Source of the DNA: CAZENU01 sp965222125 | GTDB taxonomy: Bacteria; Chloroflexota; Dehalococcoidia; Lucifugimonadales; CAZENU01 | NCBI GenBank assembly: GCA_965222125.1 | Contig: CBDCTC010000005.1 | Coordinates: 496,001 to 560,000 of the forward strand | Direction of reading: 5' to 3' | Length of the DNA: 64,000 bases | Shown: in pieces, positions 52,147 through 61,370 of the stretch | Position numbering within the stretch: the first letter of the stretch is position 1 | Layout of the letters: each line of letters opens with the position of its first letter | The notes under the pieces: generated by a model | Seen by the model: only the letters and a program-made list of their open reading frames with translations | Databases searched by the model: none | Told to the model about the DNA's origin: nothing | Program-made: the position numbers and the translations under genes

Positions 52147-52210
52147 GCTCGGCCGCTCTTCCCCAAGGTCGGTCGTGACCGGCCCGTCCTCGGTGCGACG
52201 GAGGGAAGGT

Positions 52211-52763
52211 ATGGGCATACGCGTCAGGGCGGCCAACCTGGACGACACGGGTCCCACCGCAAGGGTCCAAGTCGACGCGTGGCGAACGACGTATGCTGGC
52301 ATCGTGCCGACCGAGTACCTGGCCGGCCTCTCGTACCGAGGACAGGGAATCCAAGTGGACCGACATCCTCTCGGCGGGCCGGCCCGCCGAGAGGAACTTC
52401 GTTGCCGCGACCGCCGGCGGCGAGATCATCGGCTTCGCCGGCGGCGGGCCGGAGCGCGAAGGCAACCCGACCTTCCGGGGCGAGCTCTACGCCATCTACC
52501 TGCTCGAAGAGTATCGGCGCGCGGGTGTCGGTCGACGGCTTGTCTCGGCCGTGGCCCGGCGCCTGCTGGTCGACGGCTTCCGCTCGATTCTGGTGTGGGT
52601 GCTGGAGGACAACCGTCCGGCGTGCACCTTCTACGAGTCGCTTGGAGGGTCAAGAGGCGACCGCCAGACCATTACGATTGGCGGGGCGGACCTGGCCAAG
52701 GCGGCGTACGGCTGGAGTGACATAGCGGTCCTGGCGGCCGAGACCACGAGACGAACGTCTTGA
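52211..52763 (+). pseudogene. GNAT acetyltransferase, frameshifted
   Basis: ATG 52211 follows GGAGG. The first frame gives IRVRAANLDDTGPTARVQVD and TTYAGIVPTEYLAGLSYR. At about 52338-52343 the protein continues in another frame as EDRESKWTDILSAG, then NFVAATAGGEIIGFAGGG, ELYAIYLLEEYRRAGVGRRL (acetyl-CoA loop) and NRPACTFYESLGG. Together they make one normal-length GNAT. Loss of two bases or gain of one explains it. The stop overlaps the next start as TTGA. Confidence 0.75.
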
Positions 52764-54053
52764 GGATGGAGAAGGCGGCAAACTGGACGAAGGCGGCGAG
52801 TGCGGCTGCCCTGCTATCCATATTGCCGCTCGCGGCGGTCATCATCGGATGCGGAACCGCTCGCCTCGGGGACTCACAGGAACCTTCGGTCTCGGAGGAC
52901 ACCCCCGCCGCGTGCGCTGGTTCGATTCGCGCCGGATGGGTGCTGTTCCTGAGGGACGGCGACCTGCAACTGTTGGCCGGGCAATGGGAACGTAGAGTGA
53001 CCCACACGGGAGACTATCGGACAGGAGCGCTGACGCGAGACGGCAAAGTGATCGGTTTGCGGCGGGCGGACGATGGTGGCTCTTCGCTCGTCCGGCTGGA
53101 GGTCGGCGAGACTTCGGTCACGAAGACCGCTGAGTTTGCGTTGGACCTTGAGCTCCCAGATCGCGTGCTGAGGGCCGGCTATATTGCGGTTTCCCCGGAC
53201 GATGAGCACGTCCTGGTAGATGGCCATCTGCTGATTGGATTGAACAGCGGGCGGCGGAGCGCGCTGGCGCCCGGCGGTTGCTGCGAGGTCTGGTCTCCGG
53301 GCGGCGGCCATATCGCCTACCTCGTCGGGCCGGCGATTGGGACCCGGACGCCCAGACCGTGCGCCGCCATGAGTTCTGGGTCGCGGACGTCGGGGGCGAA
53401 GGCGTTCCCCGCCATCTCGCTACCGACCTGAAGGACTGGTTCGACATCTACGGGCGCGATGCCGAGAGCATCGCCTGGTCGAGGGACGGAGCGGAGATAC
53501 TGGCCCTCTTGGCGGACGGCGCTGAGCGGATCGAGCGAAGAGGGTCCGGCTACGAGATGTCCGGGCCCGTGAACAACCGGCTCGTGTCGGTCGACCTCGA
53601 GACGGGCGAAGAGCGTGAGCTGACGAGCTCTCTCGACCTGCATCGGCGACTGAAGCAAGAGGTCGACCTGCTGGCGGACGATGTGGTCGTCTCGGCGGCG
53701 GCCACTCCCAGAGACGGCGGGCCGGCCGCATTCCTGGTGATGGACTACGAACGCGCCTACGGCATAGGCCTGCTGGCCGACGACGGCCGGATCGATCGGC
53801 TGGTTGTCGAGACGGCGCCCGGTCGGAACACGGTGCGGATGGGCGCGCCCGTCTGGTCTGCGGACGGCGCACGGGTGGCCTACTTCGGCAGGTACAGACC
53901 ATTCAGATGCCCTTCATAGACGTCCTGGACGTTGCGACCGGCGCCATAGACGCGGCAGGCAGGACAAGCGTTTCGGTATCCGGCAATTGGCGGCTCACGT
54001 TTGGAGAAGCGGGTGGCTATGTTGACCGCCCGAACCTGGAGGACTACCACTGA
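52760..54053 (+). pseudogene. Beta-propeller-like lipoprotein, two frameshifts
   Basis: A TTG start at 52760 gives a signal with lipobox (LPLAAVIIGCGTA). Repeats such as YIAVSPDDEHVLV, AWSRDGAEILALL and PVWSADGARVAYFG suggest a WD40/TolB-type propeller. Frame changes occur near 53330 (HIAYLVGPA to GDWDPDAQTVRRHEFWVADV) and near 53895 (to QTIQMPFIDVLDVATGAIDA), after which it ends in RPNLEDYH. With the shifts repaired it is about 430 residues. Its stop overlaps the next ATG (TGATG). Confidence 0.65.
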
Positions 54054-54358
54054 TGGCTAACGCTGACGTCGAAGTGAAGATGACTCCTTCGCATCCGGGC
54101 GACTTCATTCGCACTGAGATCATCGAGGAGCTCGGCCTGAGCGTGACGAGGGCGGCCGAGATACTGGGCGTCCGCGGGGCGACGCTTTCGGACCTGCTGA
54201 ACGGAGAGTCTGCGCTATCGCCTGAGATGGCGCTGCGCGTCGAGAAGGCGTTCGACGTTGGCATGGACATGCTGTTGCGGATGCAGGCCTGGTACGACGC
54301 CTCGCAGATGCGTGCGAGGGCAGACGAGATCAGAGTCCGGCGGTACCAGCCAGCCTGA
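54053..54358 (+). CDS. HigA-type XRE antitoxin, no toxin beside it
   Basis: 101 residues: MTPSHPGDFIRTEIIEELGL, SVTRAAEILGVRGATLSDLLNG, SALSPEMALRVEKAFDVGMD and LLRMQAWYDASQMR are the HigA signature. HigA normally follows higB; here it is coupled by TGATG to the broken lipoprotein gene, and no HigB frame lies upstream or in the 66 nt downstream. Probably an orphan regulator. Confidence 0.9.
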   Translation: MANADVEVKMTPSHPGDFIRTEIIEELGLSVTRAAEILGVRGATLSDLLNGESALSPEMALRVEKAFDVGMDMLLRMQAWYDASQMRARADEIRVRRYQPA

Positions 54359-54424
54359 AGTTCGACAGGCATCGGACCTCAGGCGGTTAGGTCTGACCTA
54401 GGGAGCGGGTGACCTCGGGGACCG

Positions 54425-55348
54425 TTACCTGTAGTGGCGCCGCAGCTCGGAGGCGTATCGGGCTCCGAGGTGCTCGGCGTTGTTGTCGAGCCAGTCGGAC
54501 AGCCGGGTCGTCCCGGTCGGCTCCCGCCCCGACTTGGACACCAGCAGGTCGGCGGTCAACCCGTCTATCTCCTCCTGGGTCAGCACGACGTCCCTGACCA
54601 GCAGGCCGACCATCCTCGCGCCCAGCATCGCCGCCCATGGGCGAACGTGGACGAGCCGGGCCGACGACCCAATCGTGTCGGCGATGAGCCGGACCATCTG
54701 CTCGTAGCTGAGCACCTCGGGACCTACGGCGTCCAGCTCGATGTCGTCTTCCGACTCTGCCGCGCGGACGGCCAGGTCGGCCAGGTCCTCTACGAAAACG
54801 GGCTGGACCCTGTAGTCGCCCGAGCCGACTATCGGATGGACGGGAAACCTCCTCAGCAGCCAGGCGATGTTGTTGAGGAGAATGTCCTCCCGCCCGAAGA
54901 TGATCGCCGGCTTGAGGATCGCGTGGGACAGCCCCGTCGTCTTGAGCGATCGCTCGACGAGCGCCTTGCCGCGGAAGTACGGCAACGGGGAATCGAGCGC
55001 GGCGTTCGTAATGCTGACGTGCACGACGCGGCGTACGCCGGCCGCCCGCGCGGCTCTAAAGAGCGTGTCCGAGTTGCGGGCCGCCACGTCGTGCGTGAGG
55101 CCGCCCTTGGCGAACCGTATCCAGTACGTGTTGAACAGCGTGTCGACGCCCTCCAGGCTCCGGGTCAGGGCCCCGGGGTCGCCGAAGCTGTAGGGGTGGG
55201 CCTCTACCCTGCTCCCGAAAGGACCGGGGCGCTCCGGCCGGCCCGTCAGCGTCCTCACGGCGGCGCCGCGGTCCAGCAGTCGGCGGGCGATGTACCTGCC
55301 CGTGTACCCGGACGCCCCTGTGACGACGTATGTTGCCGGTTCGGTCAT
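54425..55348 (-). CDS. NAD(P)-binding SDR/NmrA-like protein
   Basis: 307 residues with an N-terminal Rossmann fold: YVVTGASGYTGRYIARRLLDRG. VDTLFNTYWIRF, VHVSITNAALDSPLPYFRGKALVE, SHAILKPAIIFGREDILLNN and YRVQPVFVEDLADLAV resemble atypical SDRs of the NDUFA9/NmrA type. Membrane or quinone-related roles are known for some, but the substrate is unknown here. Stands alone. Confidence 0.85.
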   Translation of the reverse strand: MTEPATYVVTGASGYTGRYIARRLLDRGAAVRTLTGRPERPGPFGSRVEAHPYSFGDPGALTRSLEGVDTLFNTYWIRFAKGGLTHDVAARNSDTLFRAARAAGVRRVVHVSITNAALDSPLPYFRGKALVERSLKTTGLSHAILKPAIIFGREDILLNNIAWLLRRFPVHPIVGSGDYRVQPVFVEDLADLAVRAAESEDDIELDAVGPEVLSYEQMVRLIADTIGSSARLVHVRPWAAMLGARMVGLLVRDVVLTQEEIDGLTADLLVSKSGREPTGTTRLSDWLDNNAEHLGARYASELRRHYR

Positions 55349-55402
55349 GGTGCCGCCGATCGGGCTCTCGTCCCGTGTGCGAAGAGTCGAGGGTTTCGGC
55401 GC

Positions 55403-55789
55403 TCAGGCCGCATCGACGTCGGTTCGCGCGAAGTCGTCGCCCTTGAACAGGAGAGGCTCCCGGTTGGCGTCCGCTAATGCATAGACGAAGCAATCGCCGA
55501 AGTTCAGCCCGGCCGGGTGGTTTCCCTTGCCGAATCGTCTCCAAGCCCGGCGCGCGCCCTCGACGTGGTCGAGCGTGACAGGAACCAACTCTACCTCGGC
55601 TCTTGCCAGGAAGGTGTCGAGCTCGTGTCCCGCCGCCTCCCCGCCGCGACTTTCGACGACGATTGCCGCCTCCAGCAGAGTGGCGACCGACATGCGGCGG
55701 GGTACGTCTCCAGCTAACGCTTTCTCGTAGCGTTCGGCGTCCGGCTCGCCAAACAGGATCGCCAATATCGCCGAGGTATCGACGATCAT
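55403..55789 (-). CDS. vapC: VapC-type PIN-domain toxin
   Basis: 128 residues: MIVDTSAILAILFGEPDAE holds the first catalytic Asp, ATLLEAAIVVESRG the Glu, and LNFGDCFVYALA the second Asp, with PLLFKGDDFARTD the last. PIN RNases cleave tRNA or rRNA. The start overlaps the vapB stop region (55786-55789). Confidence 0.94.
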   Translation of the reverse strand: MIVDTSAILAILFGEPDAERYEKALAGDVPRRMSVATLLEAAIVVESRGGEAAGHELDTFLARAEVELVPVTLDHVEGARRAWRRFGKGNHPAGLNFGDCFVYALADANREPLLFKGDDFARTDVDAA

Positions 55790-56034
55790 TTGGGCAGCCC
55801 TCGCTCGTCGTAGAGCAGGTCGCCGTGGTCAACGCTGGACGGACCCTCTCCCATCAGCTTGGCGCATCGTTGTGCGATGGCGTGCAACTCTTGGGCGCGC
55901 GCCTCGACCTCGCGTTCGCGCTCCAAGCGTTGTCTAAGCGCAACCGTGATCGCTCCGGTTACGGTCTCCCCGGTGAGCTGCGCGAGATCACCGGCCAACT
56001 TGCGGGTTTCCTGATCGTCGATGTTGAGACTCAT
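55786..56034 (-). CDS. vapB: VapB-type antitoxin
   Basis: 82 residues from ATG 56034 with AAGGTG upstream. SLNIDDQETRKLAGDLAQLTGETVTGAITVALRQRLERERE is the ribbon-helix-helix PSK-type VapB pattern. The C-terminal part (ELHAIAQRCAKLM and LLYDERGLPK) is the toxin-binding tail. It overlaps vapC by 4 nt. This is the only apparently complete toxin-antitoxin pair in the window. Confidence 0.92.
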   Translation of the reverse strand: MSLNIDDQETRKLAGDLAQLTGETVTGAITVALRQRLEREREVEARAQELHAIAQRCAKLMGEGPSSVDHGDLLYDERGLPK

Positions 56035-56176
56035 TGCGTTCACCTTGGCAAAGTGGCGACCATCAACACACTACACCGTTGAACGACATCGACGCAACGG
56101 TCATCCCAGCAATAGGGTACGCTGAAGCCGCGGTGCGGCGGCCCAATGGCGCGAGGCCGTGCCCGAGAATGCCGGG

Positions 56177-57007
56177 CTAGACTAGCTTCCAGCGGTCCGG
56201 GCTTATGCCGCGGGAGTCGTGGGCCATTCCGGGGGGCCGGTTGCCGCGGGAGAAGTCGTCGTAGTGGGTGTTCGGGTCGCGGAACAGCTCCCTTACGTGC
56301 GCCGGCAGCGCGGCCACCTTGTCCGGGTCCCACTGAGGCATCTCGTTCGGAGGCCCGCACCAGCCGGGCCGGTAGGCGTAGGCGACCATCTCCCGGTCTT
56401 TGTCGCTCCTGTTCGGGTAATTGCCGTGGAACACCCGGTGGTTGATGAACACCGCGGAGCCCGCGCTCGCGGTGACCATCGTCTCGTCGGGGTGCTCGTG
56501 GTACCGCGTGAAGTAGTTGCCCTCGGCGTGGAGGCTCAGGTGCGAGGATGGGATCACGCGGAACGGCGAGCGTTTGGGCGTGAGGTCGTTCAGGTAGTAG
56601 AGGACGCGCACCGTCACGTGCGGCGCGGTCCCTCCGCCTGCGTCGGTGTGGATGGACATGCCGGGGTGCCCCGGCTCAGAGCGGGCGTAGTCGCCGCGCC
56701 AGCAGATCAGGTCGTCGCCCAGCAGCGTCTTCAGGAACGAGATGGTCGCAGGATGCGCGGCCAGCTCGGTCACCTCCCCGCCCATGAACATGATCTGGCT
56801 GGCCGTCCGCTGCCGTTGGGAGTAGTCCATTCCCATCGTCTTGAGGGTCTCGACCTGCGCCTTGATTCGCTCGATCTGGTCCGGCGACAGCATGTCGGGA
56901 ATGAGCACGTAGCCCTCTATCTCTATCTGGCGGATGCGCTCCCCCAAGGTCAGCTTGGACCAGTCGCGGTCGTCTATCCGCGGTACGACGGTGGGCAGCT
57001 CTACCAT
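56177..57007 (-). CDS. Phytanoyl-CoA dioxygenase (PhyH) family protein
   Basis: 276 residues from ATG 57007 with AAGAGGTG upstream. Fe(II)/2-oxoglutarate dioxygenase: the metal triad is His120-x-Asp122 in SIHTDAGGG and His194 in NHRVFHG, with an Arg in the following strand for 2-oxoglutarate. EGYVLIPDMLSPDQIERIKA opens the fold. It hydroxylates an unknown substrate. Such genes are often numerous in SAR202-like Chloroflexota, a link made from general knowledge. Confidence 0.9.
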   Translation of the reverse strand: MVELPTVVPRIDDRDWSKLTLGERIRQIEIEGYVLIPDMLSPDQIERIKAQVETLKTMGMDYSQRQRTASQIMFMGGEVTELAAHPATISFLKTLLGDDLICWRGDYARSEPGHPGMSIHTDAGGGTAPHVTVRVLYYLNDLTPKRSPFRVIPSSHLSLHAEGNYFTRYHEHPDETMVTASAGSAVFINHRVFHGNYPNRSDKDREMVAYAYRPGWCGPPNEMPQWDPDKVAALPAHVRELFRDPNTHYDDFSRGNRPPGMAHDSRGISPDRWKLV

Positions 57008-57202
57008 TTTTTCACCTCTTCGGCGTGTAGTCGGACGGCGCGCGGGTCGCGGTCCGCGCCCCCGCCCGTGACGGCGGCAGTATAAGCCCACACGGCGGCA
57101 TCCCGCCAGCCGAGGCCAGTGTGACCGCGCCGATCTTGGTATTTTTCATCACGGTCTGAGGAGCATGTTCGGCCCGACGTTCGGCAACGAAGGGGGCGGA
57201 AG

Positions 57203-57941
57203 ATGCGAGGTCTCCGTTCGACGAAGACGGGCTTTGGCGTCGTTGCGCTGCTTATCATGCTGGCGTCTGGGTGCTCGAGCGGCGACGATGGCGCGGCACC
57301 AGCGGCCGCCGCGGACGCGGAGGATGGCTCCGAGGCCGCCGTCGAGCAGCAGTTCGACCTGAGCGTCGCGGTGACGAGCACGAAGTTCAACGACACACGG
57401 CGCATTCCCAGGATATACAGCTGCACGCAGGACGACATATCCCCGCCGATCACGTGGGGCGACGTTCCTGAAGGCACGGTGAGAATAGCCCTGATGGTGG
57501 ACGGCGACCAATTCCCCGGGCCGCTGTGGGGCCACTGGGTGCTACGGGGCATTCCCCCAGGACGCGCGGGGTCTTACGGAAGCCGTGCCCAACACCCACG
57601 AAGTCCCCGACATCGGCCCGAAGGCTCGCCAGGGCACGAACAGCGACGAGGAGATCGGGTGGTCCGGGCCGTGTCGCCCGCCGGTCGGCCTGAGCTCTCA
57701 GCCGGGCCACGGCGGCGGGCCGATCCAGGTAGCCAGCCGCTACTTCTTCCGCGTGTACGCCCTGGACACGGACCTGTCGCTGACCTTCGACGCGACGAAG
57801 TGGGATCTTCTGCGGGCCATGGACGGGCACGTACTGGCGGGCGGAGAGCTTCACCTGCGAGCCTACCTGCTCGCAGGTGAAGTGCCTCGACCCGTTCGAC
57901 AGCGCGGCCCGAAAGTGCAACAGATGAGGGGCCGGGCCTAG
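57203..57941 (+). pseudogene. PEBP (YbhB/YbcL) family lipoprotein, frameshifted
   Basis: ATG 57203 gives a lipoprotein signal (LLIMLASGCSSGDD) and the PEBP start (TSTKFNDTRRIPRIYSC, then DDISPPITWGDVPEG, ALMVDGDQFPGPLWGHWVLRGIPP). Near 57555-57565, in a C-rich run, the frame shifts and continues as AVPNTHEVPDIGPKARQGTN, GWSGPCRPP and RYFFRVYALDTDLSL, ending at 57941. One extra base explains it, so a sequencing error is possible. Family members bind phospholipid-like anions. Confidence 0.75.
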
Positions 57942-58522
57942 CCGTCCAGCAGTCCGCCGCTTCCCAGGACCCGCCAGAAGGTCTCGTCGGCTATCGATAC
58001 GATCTCGCCGGCGAGGCTCCTCGTGACGTGCGCGCCCTCGGCCGAGTGGGTGCCGGCGATGTGGGCGATCTGCTCCGGCAAGCCGGCCGTAAGGGCGACG
58101 AAGACCCCGAACAGCGGGTGGCGCAGGGACGGCGCGCCGGTGATGCGATGGTCGCCCCACCTCTCGCGGTTGTCGGGGTCGTACTCCCACGCCTTGCCCA
58201 GGTCGTGGCACAGGCCTCCGGCGATGACCTCGTCGAGGTCTACCCGGAAATGCCCGACCTCGTCCTTCAGGCCCTGCGCGATGGACACGCCGATCCGGGC
58301 GACGCCGTTGAGATGGGCCGCCTGCCCCCTGCCCGTCAGCTCCGGCCCACCGGGACCGCCAGAGCACGGCATGTCGTTGATCCGGTCGAAGCCGCTCGAC
58401 GATAGGGACATCGCCCAGGCGTCGTAGACGAGCTCGCGCAGCTCCGTGTCCCTGATGGCCGTAGCGTACGAGAGGTCTTCGACGACGCCCAGACGCTGAG
58501 TCTTGTCGATCCTGAGCTTCAT
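57938..58522 (-). CDS. HD-domain phosphohydrolase
   Basis: 194 residues from ATG 58522 (MKLRIDKTQRLGVVEDLS), with AGGAGGAG upstream. HD pattern: HLNGVARIGVSIAQGL, GGLCHDLGKAWEYD (HD pair) and later HPLFGVF and GTHSAEG. HD enzymes hydrolyse phosphate esters such as nucleotides. Its stop overlaps that of the convergent PEBP gene. Substrate unknown. Confidence 0.85.
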   Translation of the reverse strand: MKLRIDKTQRLGVVEDLSYATAIRDTELRELVYDAWAMSLSSSGFDRINDMPCSGGPGGPELTGRGQAAHLNGVARIGVSIAQGLKDEVGHFRVDLDEVIAGGLCHDLGKAWEYDPDNRERWGDHRITGAPSLRHPLFGVFVALTAGLPEQIAHIAGTHSAEGAHVTRSLAGEIVSIADETFWRVLGSGGLLDG

Positions 58523-58618
58523 GTTCTCCTCCTGGGGGCCTGCCATTGGCCGGGCACTCGCCCGCGGCATCCTCGACCTGGCCTCAAGGCGAACCGGGCC
58601 CCCGGCCAGCCGGGGGGG

Positions 58619-59509
58619 CTACTGGCCGACTGCGCCCTTCACTACCGGCCTGAGGGCCCGGATGTGCTCGGGGCCGGTCGCGCAGCAGCCGCCGACTATC
58701 TGGGCGCCGATGTCGAGCCAGTGCCGTCCGTACTTGGCGTAGCGGTCCGGCGTGTGCTCGCCGAAGAGGTCGTCCTCGGCCGTGGTGTAGTACAGGTAGC
58801 CGATGTTGGCGTAGGCGCCAATGGGCCCGTCGAAGGCCGCTCTGAGGCCGGGCAGCGTGGCGGAGATGGACTCAGGCGCGCTGCACATGGCCAGGATGCA
58901 GTCGACGCGGCGGCCCTTCAGCGCCTCGACAAGGCGGACGGCGTCGGCGAGATACCTGTCCACGTGCTTAACGCCGAGGAAGACCGGCAGTCCGACGCTC
59001 GCCACGGCGTCGACCGCGACGACGCAGTCATTCACGGATCCGACGTACTCCGCGAGCATGACGTCGACGCCGGCGGCGGCGAGCACGGCGGCCTGTTCCG
59101 CCAGCTCGGGGCCGTTTTGCGGGGCCTCGTTCTGCGGCGGCGCAATGCCGCCGGCGACGTAGGCGTGAGGGTTGACCGCGTCGCGCGCGGCCACGGCTAT
59201 CTCTCCGGCGAGCCGCGTGTACTCCTCCGACCGGTCCTCCATGCCGTCCATGCCCATCCTGGTGCGGTTGGCCCAGAAGCTGTTCGTGATGATGATGTCG
59301 GCGCCAGCCTTCAGGTAGTCCTCGTGGACCTGGCGTACGACGTCCGGGGCCTCGCCTAGCGCTCTGGCGGACCACGAGTTGATGTCGCCCTCGGTGTCCC
59401 AGCCGCGCGCGATGGATATCCCGCGGCGCTGGATCTCCGACCCGGTGCCGCCGTCCATCAGCAGCCGGTCGCCGTTGCGCAGCCGAACCGCGATGTCCTC
59501 TCTCTGCAT
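58619..59509 (-). CDS. Homocysteine S-methyltransferase family protein
   Basis: 296 residues. DRLLMDGGTGSEIQRRGI, GADIIITNSFWANRTRM and the zinc site: a Cys in LAMCSAPESI and the pair in VGGCCATGPEHIRAL. It transfers a methyl group to homocysteine from a donor such as S-methylmethionine or a betaine. The neighbours (enolase superfamily, AKR) suggest small-molecule catabolism. Confidence 0.93.
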   Translation of the reverse strand: MQREDIAVRLRNGDRLLMDGGTGSEIQRRGISIARGWDTEGDINSWSARALGEAPDVVRQVHEDYLKAGADIIITNSFWANRTRMGMDGMEDRSEEYTRLAGEIAVAARDAVNPHAYVAGGIAPPQNEAPQNGPELAEQAAVLAAAGVDVMLAEYVGSVNDCVVAVDAVASVGLPVFLGVKHVDRYLADAVRLVEALKGRRVDCILAMCSAPESISATLPGLRAAFDGPIGAYANIGYLYYTTAEDDLFGEHTPDRYAKYGRHWLDIGAQIVGGCCATGPEHIRALRPVVKGAVGQ

Positions 59510-59585
59510 GGTCTCCTCCCAGTGCGGGCTTATCCCATGTGCGTCCGACGCACGGATAGGCGTCGGTCGACCGGATGGTACCAGA

Positions 59586-59921
59586 CTATGAGGCCTGTTC
59601 AGACTCCCCCAGTTGGGAGAAGTTGGTGATAGCTACCTCGCCCTCGGGAAATTCGGCGACGATCTTCAGCCGGCCCCCGACCGCCTCGATGTAGGAACGG
59701 AGGCCGGAAACGTACACGTCGGCCCGTTGCTCCAACTTGGAGACGGCGGGCTGATTCACCTTCAGCATCTCTGCCAGGTCGCGCTGGGTCAGCGCACGCG
59801 CCCGGCGAAGCTCGTGCAGCGGCATTTCGGTGAGGAGCTCGCGCTTCATGGCGTCGATGCGCCGCCGGCGCTCCGGTGTGAAGTCTTTGGTAAGCTCGCT
59901 GAACGGATGGCGTCCACTCAT
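59586..59921 (-). CDS. XRE-family antitoxin, toxin deleted
   Basis: 111 residues: FSELTKDFTPERRRRIDAMK and LHELRRARALTQRDLAEML, then KVNQPAVSKLEQRADVYVSG and FPEGEVAITNFSQLGE. This is the antitoxin of RelE-like/XRE pairs. It overlaps a 12-codon toxin remnant by ATGA. Third toxin-less XRE antitoxin in the window. Confidence 0.9.
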   Translation of the reverse strand: MSGRHPFSELTKDFTPERRRRIDAMKRELLTEMPLHELRRARALTQRDLAEMLKVNQPAVSKLEQRADVYVSGLRSYIEAVGGRLKIVAEFPEGEVAITNFSQLGESEQAS

Positions 59922-59956
59922 TCAAACTCGTCCGTGTACTCGACCTCCCGCAGCAT
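59918..59956 (-). pseudogene. Remnant N-terminus of a RelE-like toxin
   Basis: Twelve codons, MLREVEYTDEFE, then TGA overlapping the antitoxin ATG. The start of RelE-like toxins in this pair type reads similarly (reVeyTDEF..WW). The body of the toxin, about 100 residues, is gone, as if deleted precisely between its N-terminus and the antitoxin start. Confidence 0.5.
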
Positions 59957-60131
59957 CGCCGCACTATATTCCTGATTAGGAATCTTGTGCAAGAGGCAAC
60001 CCGTTGCGCAGTCGCCGTTGCTGTCCACGAGGTAAACAGGGGGCGGAAGCAGTCTGATTGACCGCTTCAGGCTCACGGCTCGCTCGGCTACAGGCCGTCG
60101 GCGCCGGAGGTTCTCATGCCTGCCGACCTTG

Positions 60132-60160
60132 CTCCGGTGCTTGTCGCACCAGCACCGGAG
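60132..60160 (+). promoter_or_regulatory. 10-bp hairpin before the enolase-superfamily gene
   Basis: CTCCGGTGCT and AGCACCGGAG pair perfectly across a 9-nt loop, 39 nt before the ATG at 60200. It could be an operator, a leader hairpin or a terminator of upstream transcription. Confidence 0.4.
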
Positions 60161-60199
60161 GTGATACAAGAACGCTGGCAGATCACGGAGGGAACGCCG

Positions 60200-61366
60200 A
60201 TGAAGATCACGGAAGTAAAAGTCTTTCATCTATACCCCGGCACCGACGAGTCGGGGAACCGCAGAGGCAAGTACTGGAATTTCGTCTTCGTCAAGGTCTA
60301 CACCGACGCGGGGATCGACGGGGTGGGAGAGGCCTTCGCCTCGGGCAAGGCCAAGACCACCGAGGCGGCGGTCCGCGAGTACGAGCGGTGGCTCGTCGGC
60401 AAGGACCCGACCGAAGTCCTGCGCAACTGGCTGGCCTACTATCGCGGGTCGCGCTATCCGCTCGGGACCGCGACGAAGGCGGCCCTGAGCGCCGTCGAGA
60501 TCGCGCTGTGGGACATCTCGGGCAAGGCCTGCGGCCTGCCGGTGTACAAGATGCTGGGCGGACCGGTGCGCGACCGGATCCGTCTCTACGCAAGCATGCC
60601 CCCCGGCCCCGACTTCTCGGGGATCGAGGAGATGGTCGAGAAAGGGTTCACGGCCGTCAAGTTCGGCCCGCAGCCGGATGGCTACGAGGCGATGACCCCC
60701 CGGCAGGTGCTGGCCGAGTCCGTCAAGCGTGTCAAGAGGGCGAGGGAGGTTGCCGGGCCCGACGTGGACATACTGCTCGACTACCACGGCCGCAGCTTCA
60801 GCCCAACGGAGGCCATCAAGCTCGCGCACGCGCTGGAGGACGATCCCCCACTCTTCCTGGAGGAGCCGGCCATGACGGAGGCGCCCGACTCGCTGGTGGA
60901 GGTCAAGTCGAAGACCACCATCCCCATCGCAGGCGGCGAGCGGTGCGTCCACAGGGAGACGTTGCGGGAGATCCTCGAGAAGCGGGCGGTCCACATTCTT
61001 CAGCCGGATCCGTGCGCCAACGGTGGCATCCTGGAGACCATAAAGTGGGCGGCGATGTGCGAGCTGTACCACATCGTCATCGCCCCTCATCAGTCGATCA
61101 GTCCCATTTCGCTCACGGCCGCGGCACACATCGACGCGTGCGTCCCCAACTTCCTGATCCAGGAGTGCAACACGGTGGACCTGTACTCCCCGTGGGTGAA
61201 GGACGTGTTCCCCGAGCTGCCACGGATCGAGGACGGCCATATGTTGCTGCCGGACAAACCCGGGCTTGGAATCGAGATCAACGAGGACGCCATCGCCGAC
61301 TACGAGTGGGAGCCGGTCGACAGGCCGGTGATGATCGAAGGCGACGGCGCGATCGGCCTGGAGTAG
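60200..61366 (+). CDS. Mandelate racemase/muconate lactonizing enzyme family protein
   Basis: 388 residues from ATG 60200 with GGAGGGA upstream. Enolase superfamily: the capping domain starts MKITEVKVFHL, and the barrel has Lys154 in AVKFGP, metal ligands Asp194 (LLDYHGR), Glu221 (FLEEP) and Glu247 (IAGGERC), and a general-base His in IAPHQSIS. Most similar in style to sugar-acid dehydratases. Followed 4 nt later by an aldo/keto reductase, suggesting a sugar or sugar-acid pathway. Confidence 0.92.
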   Translation: MKITEVKVFHLYPGTDESGNRRGKYWNFVFVKVYTDAGIDGVGEAFASGKAKTTEAAVREYERWLVGKDPTEVLRNWLAYYRGSRYPLGTATKAALSAVEIALWDISGKACGLPVYKMLGGPVRDRIRLYASMPPGPDFSGIEEMVEKGFTAVKFGPQPDGYEAMTPRQVLAESVKRVKRAREVAGPDVDILLDYHGRSFSPTEAIKLAHALEDDPPLFLEEPAMTEAPDSLVEVKSKTTIPIAGGERCVHRETLREILEKRAVHILQPDPCANGGILETIKWAAMCELYHIVIAPHQSISPISLTAAAHIDACVPNFLIQECNTVDLYSPWVKDVFPELPRIEDGHMLLPDKPGLGIEINEDAIADYEWEPVDRPVMIEGDGAIGLE

Positions 61367-61370
61367 CCGC

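Noticed and set aside
59957..60229. Longer 103-codon frame ahead of the orphan antitoxin
   Set aside because: Only its last 12 codons look like a toxin start; the rest has no similarity to RelE and a composition typical of non-coding DNA.
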